From NCBI GenBank assembly GCA_013360535.1, contig JABWBL010000283.1, forward strand, positions 1-5,249: 5,249 bases of DNA, written 5' to 3'. A program made the translations under genes and the position numbers. This document shows positions 1 to 5,249 of the stretch, one piece after another. Source of the DNA: Planctomycetaceae bacterium. Lineage in GTDB: Bacteria > Planctomycetota > UBA1135 > GCA-002686595. The notes under the pieces are model-generated. The model was given only the letters and a program-made list of their open reading frames with translations. It had not been told where the DNA came from and did not search any database. Within the stretch, counting starts at the first letter, position 1. The number at the start of each line of letters is the position of its first letter.

Positions 1-98
1 GGGCGCCGCACCGGATCGCCGGGCCGCGCTCGGTGCGGCAGTCCGTCGCGGACTCGCGCAAGCCACGTGCTCGGCGGACTTTCACGCGCGGCTGGTAG
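1..98 (+). CDS. Possible 3' end of an upstream gene (unidentified)
   Basis: The frame starting at base 3 is open from the left edge to a TAG at 96-98. Its first 20 codons all end in G or C, against about 15 and 13 of 20 in the other two forward frames, which is the pattern of real coding sequence in such a GC-rich genome. The stop overlaps the AGGA ribosome binding site of the following mnmA-like gene, an arrangement common inside operons. The roughly 31 residues are rich in Arg, Ser and Pro (the end reads RTFTRGW) and match no family I recognise. The stretch is short and extremely GC-rich, so it could be open by chance. Treat it as a weak call. Confidence 0.3.
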   Translation, partial: APHRIAGPRSVRQSVADSRKPRARRTFTRGW

Positions 99-100
99 GA
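97..100 (+). promoter_or_regulatory. Ribosome binding site deciding the mnmA-like start
   Basis: AGGA lies 8 bases before the ATG at 109. It favours that ATG over the in-frame GTG at 67, which has no such motif and would add 14 residues outside the usual MnmA N-terminus. The motif overlaps the TAG at 96-98 that may end an upstream gene, which would allow translational coupling. Confidence 0.6.
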
Positions 101-108
101 TCCGCGCC

Positions 109-594
109 ATGTCGGACGCGACCTCCACCCCTTCGACGATTCCAACCGGCCGCATCGCCGTGGCGATGAGCGGCGGCGTCGATTCCTCGGTCGCCGCGCT
201 GCTGCTCCAGCGCGCCGGAGCGGACGTCGTCGGCTTCTTCTTGCGCAACGGAGTCGTTGCGGCCGGCCCCGGGTCGTCGCGATCGTGCTGCTCCGTTTCC
301 GACGCCGCCGACGCGCGGTTGGTCGCCGATCAACTCGGGATCCCGTTCTACGCGATCGACGTCTCACGTCCGTTCCAGCGGATCATCGACGGCTTCGTCG
401 ACGCCTACCGCAACGGAACGACGCCGAATCCGTGCGTCGCCTGCAACGTCGACGTCAAGTTCGGCCACCTGCTCGAGCTCGCGCGCAGCATCGAGGCCGC
501 GGGCTTCACGCACGTCGTCGTCACGCGCGCCGCGCGCGATCCGCAGCCGCCGCACTTCATGACGCTCGTCGCCAGCGCACGCCGCGGCCGCTGA
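109..594 (+). CDS. mnmA: Truncated tRNA-specific 2-thiouridylase MnmA, N-terminal part only
   Basis: MnmA adenylates U34 of Lys, Glu and Gln tRNAs and replaces its O2 with sulfur from a persulfide relay. The 161-aa product has the PP-loop motif SGGVDSS at residues 21-27, a Cys-Cys pair at 60-61 followed by SDAADAR, the LGIPFY segment, and NPCVACN at 107-113, where C112 matches the first catalytic cysteine (C102 in E. coli). KFGHLL follows. After about residue 139 (HVVVT) the family pattern stops. The expected ATGHYAR motif is replaced by a short Arg-rich tail ending in SARRGR and a TGA. The KDQSY motif, the second catalytic cysteine, the central domain and the C-terminal beta-barrel are all absent, and no forward frame between 525 and 628 contains them. 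Usual family length is about 360 aa. As it stands it should not thiolate tRNA. It could be a pseudogene, a deletion product or an assembly join. Family assignment is secure; function is doubtful. Confidence 0.85.
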   Translation: MSDATSTPSTIPTGRIAVAMSGGVDSSVAALLLQRAGADVVGFFLRNGVVAAGPGSSRSCCSVSDAADARLVADQLGIPFYAIDVSRPFQRIIDGFVDAYRNGTTPNPCVACNVDVKFGHLLELARSIEAAGFTHVVVTRAARDPQPPHFMTLVASARRGR

Positions 595-628
595 GCTCCC
601 CCCCCACTTCCACCCAGCACGGCATCCG

Positions 629-3600
629 ATGACCCTGAGCTTCCGTGAAGCGCTCAAGGAGCGCGTCCTGTTCCTCGACGGCGCGATGGGCACGCAGATC
701 CACGCGGCCCAGCTCGAGCTCGAGCGCGACTACCTCGGCCTCGAGAACTGCAGCGAGATCGTCAACGTCACGCGCCCGGACGTGATCGAGGAGATCCACG
801 CGCGCTACTTCGCCGCGGGCTGCGACGCGGTCGAGACCAACACGTTCGGCGGCATGGCGCACGTGCTGGCGGAATTCGGGCTAGAGGCTCGCGCGCGCGA
901 GATCAACGCGACCGCGGTGCGCATCGCGCGTCGCGCGGCGGAGCGCTTCTCGACGCCGGAACGGCCGCGGTACGTGCTCGGCTCGATGGGCCCGGGCACG
1001 AAGCTCGCGACGCTCGGCCACGCGGACTTCGACACGCTGCGCGCGTCGTACTTCGTGCAGGCGCAGGGCCTGATCGACGGCGGCGTCGACGCGTTCCTGC
1101 TCGAGACCTGCCAGGATCCGCTGCAGGTGAAGGCCGCGCTGTCGGCGGTGCGTGCGGCGCAGAAGGAAGCGGGCACGACGTTGCCCGTGATCGTCAGCGT
1201 CACGATGGAAGTGACCGGCACGATGCTCGTCGGCACCGAAATGGCGGCCGCGATCGCGCTGCTCGACCCGTTCGACATCGACATGATCGGCCTCAACTGC
1301 GCGACCGGACCGCGCGAGATGAGCGAGCACATCCGCTTGCTGGGCCAGACCTGCCGCAAGCCGATCTGCGTGTACCCCAACGCCGGCCTGCCGCACCTCG
1401 TCGACGGCCATCCGCACTACCCGCTGACGCCGGCGGAGCTTTCGGACTGGCTCGTACGCTTCATCGAGGAAGACGGCGTGAGCATGGTCGGCGGCTGCTG
1501 CGGCACGACGCCCGAGCACCTCGCGCAGGTCATCCGCGCGGTCGGCCAGCGCAAGCCCAAGGCGCGCAAGCCGAGCTTCCAGCCGGCGATCTCGAGCACG
1601 TACACAGCGGTGCCGCTGCTGCAGGAAAACTCGGTGCTCTACATCGGCGAGCGCTCGAACGCGAACGGCTCGAAGGCCTTCCGCGAGCACCTGCTCGCCG
1701 GGAACGTCGACGCGCAGGTCGAGATGGGCCGCGAGCAGGTGCGCGAAGGCAGCCACGTGCTCGACCTGTGCACGGCCTACGTCGGCCGCGACGAGGTCAG
1801 CGACATGAACAAGGCCGTCGTGCGCTACCGCACCGAAGTGCCTTCGCCGCTGATGATCGACTCGACCGAGCCGCCGGTGATCGACGCAGCGCTCAAGCTG
1901 TGCGGAGGGCGCTGCATCATCAACTCGATCAACCTCGAGGAAGGTGTCGAGCGCGCCGAGAAGGTGCTCGCGATCGCGAAGGAGCACGGCGCCGCGCTCG
2001 TGGCGCTCACGATCGACGAGCAGGGCATGGCGAAGACCGCCGAGGACAAGCTGCGCATCGCGCGCCGCCTGTACCGGCTGTGCGTCGAGGACTGGAAGCT
2101 GCGTCCGGAGGACCTGCTGTTCGACGTGCTGACGTTCACGATCGCGACCGGCAACGACGACGACCGCAAGCTCGGCCTCGAGACGCTCGAAGGCATCCGC
2201 AAGGTGCGCGAGGAGCTGCCCGGCGTCGGCACGCTGCTCGGCGTGTCGAACATCTCGTTCGGCCTCAACGCGGCCGCGCGGCACGTGCTCAACAGCGTGT
2301 TCCTGCACCACGCGCAGGAAGCGGGGCTCACGGCCGCGATCCTGCACTCGGCGCGCATCATGCCGCTGCACAGGATCGACCCGCGCGCGCGCGAAGTGGC
2401 CGAGGACCTGATCTTCGACCGCCGCCGCGAGGGGTACGACCCGCTGCAGGAATTCCTCAAGCTCTTCGAAGGCGCGCAGGTCGCGGCGAAGAAGGAACGC
2501 GTGATGCCGCCCGACCTGTGGGAGCGGCTGCGCTGGCGCATCGTCGAAGGCGAGCGCAAGGGCCTCGACGAGGACCTCGCCAGCGCGATCACGCTGAAAA
2601 AGCCGCTGGAAGTCATCAACGTCGACCTGCTCGCGGGCATGGCGACCGTCGGCGACCTGTTCGGCCGCGGCGAGATGCAGCTGCCGTTCGTGCTGCAGTC
2701 GGCGGAGACGATGAAGGCCGCCGTGCGTTTCCTCGAGCCGCACATGGAGCGCATCGACGGCCAGACGCGCGGCAAGATGGTGCTCGCGACCGTGCGCGGC
2801 GACGTGCACGACATCGGCAAGAACCTCGTCGACATCATCCTCTCGAACAACGGCTACACGGTCTACAACCTCGGCATCAAGCAGCCGATCCAGCACATCC
2901 TCGACGTCACGCACGAGCACAAGCCGGACGTGATCGGCATGAGCGGCCTGCTCGTGAAGAGCACGGTCGTGATGAAGGAGAACCTCGAGGAGATGAACCG
3001 GCGCGGCGTGCGCGTGCCGGTAGTGCTCGGAGGCGCGGCGCTGACGCGACGTTACGTCGAGCACGACCTGCGCAAGGTGTACGAGGGACCGCTGTACTAC
3101 GCGAAGGACGCCTTCGAGGGCCTCGCGGTGATGGAGCGTGTGCTCTCAGGCGAGGAGAAGCCCGAGCCGCGTGCGTTCCAGAAGGACAGCGACGTGCCCG
3201 CAGTGCTCTCGGAGGCCGAAATCCCGGTGAAAACCGTCGCCTGTGCGGCCGCCGGCAGCTCGAAGGCGCACTCCGGAGGCGTCGAGGCGCAGTCGAGCGC
3301 GGCTCGCCCCGCACCGGAAGTCGCCGAGCCGCACTTCACGTCCGACGCGCTCCCGCGCGACATCACCTACCCGACCGCGCCGTTCCTCGGGGCCCGCCTC
3401 GTCGAGTCGATCCCGCTGCAGTCGATCTTCGCCTACATCAACGAGATCACGCTGTTCCAGTTCCAGTGGGGCTACCGCCGGAAGGGCAAGCCGCAGAAGG
3501 ACTACGCGAAGCTGATCGACGAGACGGTGCGCCCGATCCTCGTCGACCTCGCCCGGCAATGCGCGAAGGAGAAGATCCTCGAGCCGCGCGCGGCCTACGG

Positions 3601-4156
3601 CTTCTGGAAGTGCGTGCCGGAAGGCGACACGCTCGTGCTGCTCGATCCCAAGGACGATGGCAAGACCGTCGCGCGCTTCCCGTTTCCGCGCCAGCGCGGC
3701 AAGAAGAACTTGTGCATCACCGACTTCTTCCGGCGCGACGGCGTGCCGGATGTCGTCGCGCTGCAAGTGGTCACGATCGGCCAGCGCGCGAGCGATGTCG
3801 CGCGCGAATGGTTCGCCGCCGACCGTTATCAGGACTACCTGCACCTGCACGGGCTCTCCGTCGAAGCCGCCGAAGGCCTCGCCGAGTACATCCACAAGCA
3901 GATCCGCGCCGAGCTCGGCCTCTCCGCCGACGACGCGCGCGACATGAAGGAACTCTTCAAGCAGGGCTACCGCGGCTCGCGCTTCTCGTTCGGCTATCCG
4001 GCCTGCCCGAACCTCGCCGATCAGGAGCAGCTGCTCGACCTGCTCGGCGCGCACAAGCTCGGGATCACGCTCTCCGAGGAGTTCCAGCTCGAGCCCGAGC
4101 AGTCGACCTCGGCGCTCATCTGCCACCACCCGAGCGCGAAATACTTCACGATCTGA
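629..4156 (+). CDS. metH: Cobalamin-dependent methionine synthase MetH, complete
   Basis: Transfers a methyl group from 5-methyltetrahydrofolate through cobalamin to homocysteine, giving methionine and tetrahydrofolate in the cytosol. The 1175 aa show all four modules in order. The homocysteine barrel (about 5-310) begins FLDGAMGTQI and carries the zinc ligands C224 (GLNCATGP) and C290/C291 (GGCCGTTP). The pterin barrel (about 333-605) has GERSN at 340-344, MIDST at 409-413 and GVSNISFG at 538-545. The helical cap starts near 630. The cobalamin domain has DxHxxG at 725-730, with H727 as the lower axial ligand, and SGL from 772. The activation domain (about 912-1175) has the AdoMet-binding RxxxGYPAC with R1118. 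A 67-residue Ala/Ser-rich linker (845-911) precedes it. The protein ends at AKYFTI without the short C-terminal tail of E. coli MetH (1227 aa); from memory this resembles the actinobacterial-type enzyme. The ATG sits just before the conserved N-terminus but has no clear Shine-Dalgarno sequence. No cobalamin riboswitch is visible upstream. Confidence 0.97.
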   Translation: MTLSFREALKERVLFLDGAMGTQIHAAQLELERDYLGLENCSEIVNVTRPDVIEEIHARYFAAGCDAVETNTFGGMAHVLAEFGLEARAREINATAVRIARRAAERFSTPERPRYVLGSMGPGTKLATLGHADFDTLRASYFVQAQGLIDGGVDAFLLETCQDPLQVKAALSAVRAAQKEAGTTLPVIVSVTMEVTGTMLVGTEMAAAIALLDPFDIDMIGLNCATGPREMSEHIRLLGQTCRKPICVYPNAGLPHLVDGHPHYPLTPAELSDWLVRFIEEDGVSMVGGCCGTTPEHLAQVIRAVGQRKPKARKPSFQPAISSTYTAVPLLQENSVLYIGERSNANGSKAFREHLLAGNVDAQVEMGREQVREGSHVLDLCTAYVGRDEVSDMNKAVVRYRTEVPSPLMIDSTEPPVIDAALKLCGGRCIINSINLEEGVERAEKVLAIAKEHGAALVALTIDEQGMAKTAEDKLRIARRLYRLCVEDWKLRPEDLLFDVLTFTIATGNDDDRKLGLETLEGIRKVREELPGVGTLLGVSNISFGLNAAARHVLNSVFLHHAQEAGLTAAILHSARIMPLHRIDPRAREVAEDLIFDRRREGYDPLQEFLKLFEGAQVAAKKERVMPPDLWERLRWRIVEGERKGLDEDLASAITLKKPLEVINVDLLAGMATVGDLFGRGEMQLPFVLQSAETMKAAVRFLEPHMERIDGQTRGKMVLATVRGDVHDIGKNLVDIILSNNGYTVYNLGIKQPIQHILDVTHEHKPDVIGMSGLLVKSTVVMKENLEEMNRRGVRVPVVLGGAALTRRYVEHDLRKVYEGPLYYAKDAFEGLAVMERVLSGEEKPEPRAFQKDSDVPAVLSEAEIPVKTVACAAAGSSKAHSGGVEAQSSAARPAPEVAEPHFTSDALPRDITYPTAPFLGARLVESIPLQSIFAYINEITLFQFQWGYRRKGKPQKDYAKLIDETVRPILVDLARQCAKEKILEPRAAYGFWKCVPEGDTLVLLDPKDDGKTVARFPFPRQRGKKNLCITDFFRRDGVPDVVALQVVTIGQRASDVAREWFAADRYQDYLHLHGLSVEAAEGLAEYIHKQIRAELGLSADDARDMKELFKQGYRGSRFSFGYPACPNLADQEQLLDLLGAHKLGITLSEEFQLEPEQSTSALICHHPSAKYFTI

Positions 4157-4176
4157 ACGGGCAGAAGGGAGTTTTC

Positions 4177-4186
4177 TTCGTACGAA
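4177..4186. repeat. Perfect 10-bp palindrome in the metH downstream spacer
   Basis: TTCGTACGAA is self-complementary over all ten bases and lies 20 bases after the metH stop. Its core CGTACGA recurs at 4219-4225, exactly 40 bases further on. The surrounding spacer is visibly less GC-rich than the flanking genes. A dimeric regulator of the downstream gene could bind such sites, but no convincing -35/-10 pair was found and CGTACG also occurs inside metH at 1453-1458, so chance is quite possible. Confidence 0.35.
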
Positions 4187-4267
4187 TGGCCAAGTTGGAA
4201 AGCTGGACACAAGCCGCCCGTACGACACTTGCCCCATAGTGCGAACGGAGCATCCGTGAGAGCCTCG

Positions 4268-4293
4268 CAGGCCAACCCCGCCAGAGAGGCCTG
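4268..4293 (+). promoter_or_regulatory. Inverted repeat overlapping a ribosome binding site
   Basis: CAGGCC at 4268-4273 pairs perfectly with GGCCTG at 4288-4293 across a 14-base loop. An alternative pairing joins GCCTC at 4262-4266 with GAGGC at 4286-4290. Both would tie up part of the GAGAGG ribosome binding site of the next gene, so the leader could hold back its translation. The stems are only 5-6 bp, and no T-run follows, so it is not an intrinsic terminator. Confidence 0.3.
4284..4289 (+). promoter_or_regulatory. Ribosome binding site of the exported repeat protein
   Basis: GAGAGG ends 7 bases before the ATG at 4297. It is the best Shine-Dalgarno match in the window and fixes the start immediately before a signal peptide. 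Confidence 0.7.
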
Positions 4294-4296
4294 ATC

Positions 4297-5249
4297 ATGA
4301 AGCTCGCCCGTTGCCTCCCGTTCGCCCTGTTCGCCGCTTCCGCCGCGGCCCAGACGCCCAGCCTCGCGCCCCGCATCGAACTCGCGGGGGATGCGCTCGT
4401 GGGGCTCGCCGCAGGCGACCAGTCGACGCCGGCGATCGCGCGCGGCACCACGAGCACCTTGGTCGTGTGGGCTGATCGCCGCGTCGCGCTCGCGAGCAGC
4501 GGGCCGGAGTCGGGGCAGGACATCTTCGGGATGCGGCTCGACGCGAACGGCCAGCGCCTCGACGCGGTGCCGTTCGTGATCGCGACACTGCCCGGTGACG
4601 ACGTGCAGCCGCGCGTGGCGTGGAACGGCACGAACTGGCTCGTGAGCTGGAAGTCGCGAGCGCCGGGTGGCTCGATCTACGAACAGGCGCTGGTCGCCGC
4701 GCGGGTCTCGCCTGCGGGCGCCGTGCTCGACGCCGCACCGATCGTCGTGCTCCCCTACTCGTTCTCCGACATCGGGACGACGGCGCTCGCGAGCGACGGC
4801 AACAACTGGGTCGTCGTCGCCCAAGGCACGTCCGCCGGTTCCGCCAACCTGCGTGCGGCGCGCGTGTCGCCGGCCGGGGTGGTCCTCGATCCGACGCCGG
4901 TGTCGCTGCTGCCCGAGGGGCAGCTGATGACGGTCGAGCTCGCGCACGCGGGCTCGTCGTTCCTGCTCGTGTGGAGCCGCTATTCGAGCGCCACGGACGA
5001 CGACGTCGTCGGCCGCCGCTTCGGCTCGAACCTCGCCTGGCAAGACGCGAATCCGTTCGTGATCGGGGCGACGAGCGGGCCGGACCTCGGCGCGCGCGTC
5101 GGCTCGAACGGCGCGCAGTTCCTTGTCGCCTGGGATCGGCCCCTGTCGATCTGGCGCGAGGTCGGCGCCGCGCGCGTGAGCTCCGCGGGACAGCTGCTCG
5201 ACACGACGCCGATCGCGGTCTGCTCGCTCTTCGCCTATGGCGCGGGCCC
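4297..5249 (+). CDS. Exported repeat protein, probable beta-propeller, cut by the window end
   Basis: No enzymatic function is recognised. The visible 317 codons run to the right edge without a stop. Residues 1-18 form a signal peptide: K2 and R5, a hydrophobic stretch from about 6 to 14, then A16-A17-A18 before Q19, a typical signal peptidase I site. There is no lipobox cysteine, so a soluble periplasmic or secreted product is likely. From residue 45 the protein consists of about five degenerate repeats of 51-60 residues. Each has a strand like FLVAW (55-58, 114-118, 171-175, 222-226, 275-279), often after an N-G or D-G turn, and, about 25 residues later, RVSPAGxVLD or a variant (LD at 88-89, 144-145, 197-198, 301-302). 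This pattern is familiar from large secreted or surface proteins of Planctomycetota and Myxococcota and suggests propeller blades for binding or adhesion. The fold is inferred; coding status and export are well supported by the start, GC3 bias and repeats. Confidence 0.85.
   Translation, partial: MKLARCLPFALFAASAAAQTPSLAPRIELAGDALVGLAAGDQSTPAIARGTTSTLVVWADRRVALASSGPESGQDIFGMRLDANGQRLDAVPFVIATLPGDDVQPRVAWNGTNWLVSWKSRAPGGSIYEQALVAARVSPAGAVLDAAPIVVLPYSFSDIGTTALASDGNNWVVVAQGTSAGSANLRAARVSPAGVVLDPTPVSLLPEGQLMTVELAHAGSSFLLVWSRYSSATDDDVVGRRFGSNLAWQDANPFVIGATSGPDLGARVGSNGAQFLVAWDRPLSIWREVGAARVSSAGQLLDTTPIAVCSLFAYGAG
4429..5249 (+). repeat. Protein-level tandem repeats, about five units
   Basis: Units cover about residues 45-99, 104-160, 161-211, 212-262 and 263 to the edge of the exported protein. 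The shared pattern is a small-residue strand, N/D-G, aromatic-L-V-x-W, a variable loop, then A-x-R-V-S-x-x-G-x-x-L-D-x-x-P. The third unit has Ala where the others have Trp (WVVVA). The fourth has lost the RVS and LD signature (RRFGSNLAWQD). DNA copies have diverged strongly, so this is an old duplication and not a recent tandem array. Confidence 0.75.

Noticed and set aside
40..54. Short hairpin, AGTCCG and CGGACT around a 3-base loop.
   Set aside because: The stem is only 6 bp, it lies within a likely coding frame and it has no following T-run, so it is not a terminator.
1..110. Minus-strand frame from an ATG at 110-108 open to the left edge, with GGTGGAGGT upstream of it on that strand.
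   Set aside because: Its apparent ribosome binding site lies inside mnmA codons, its first codons lack the GC3 bias of real genes here, and the bias in 1-62 supports the + strand frame instead. About 36 open codons are expected by chance at this GC content.
595..628. Cobalamin or SAM riboswitch controlling metH.
   Set aside because: The gap is only 34 bases and no B12-box or SAM-box sequence was seen there or before the mnmA-like gene.
881..3064. Long open frame of 727 codons on the minus strand opposite metH.
   Set aside because: It is antisense to a well-conserved gene, its translation is low-complexity and rich in Arg, His, Val and Asp, and such shadows are routine in GC-rich DNA.
1768..4239. 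Long + strand open frame of 823 codons in another frame of metH.
   Set aside because: The translation is dominated by Arg, Ala, Pro and Gly with no domain pattern, as expected from a shifted frame of a GC-rich gene.
4186..4239. Small 17-codon open frame (ATG to TAG) in the spacer after metH, with AAGGGAG upstream.
   Set aside because: The purine-rich motif is 14 bases away, third codon positions lack GC bias, and the peptide has no run of a regulatory amino acid as in a leader peptide.
4157..4296. Intrinsic terminator after metH, suggested by TTTT at 4172-4175.
   Set aside because: No GC-rich stem directly precedes the T-run; only a 4-bp GAAG/CTTC pairing spans it.

Overview
This is a very GC-rich bacterial window (roughly two thirds G+C or more by eye, with strong G/C preference at third codon positions). 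Everything recognisable is on the + strand. The organism cannot be fixed from the sequence. The Cys-Cys and SDAADAR segment of the MnmA-like protein, and the repeat-rich exported protein at the right end, would suit a GC-rich Planctomycetota lineage. A myxobacterial, acidobacterial or other GC-rich origin is not excluded.

Layout: (1) Bases 1-98 may be the last codons of an upstream gene, seen only as a frame with strict GC3 bias that ends at a TAG overlapping the next gene's ribosome binding site. (2) 109-594 encodes the N-terminal part of MnmA, the tRNA 2-thiouridylase. It has the PP-loop and the first catalytic cysteine, but the similarity stops abruptly and about 200 residues expected for the family are missing. 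(3) After a 34-base gap with a run of eight C, 629-4156 encodes a complete cobalamin-dependent methionine synthase (MetH, 1175 aa) with all four modules and the key residues intact. (4) A 140-base spacer holds a perfect 10-bp palindrome, a second CGTACGA copy 40 bases downstream, and an inverted repeat that overlaps the next ribosome binding site. (5) From 4297 to the right edge runs the N-terminal part of an exported protein made of about five repeats of 51-60 residues, probably a beta-propeller. It has no stop codon in the window.

Working together: MnmA would thiolate U34 of tRNAs and MetH would regenerate methionine and tetrahydrofolate in the cytoplasm. They lie in the same direction and may be co-transcribed, but no direct functional link is visible. 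The exported repeat protein has its own good ribosome binding site after a spacer and is probably a separate unit. I see no mobile element, CRISPR array, RNA gene or defence system. The main anomaly is the truncated mnmA.
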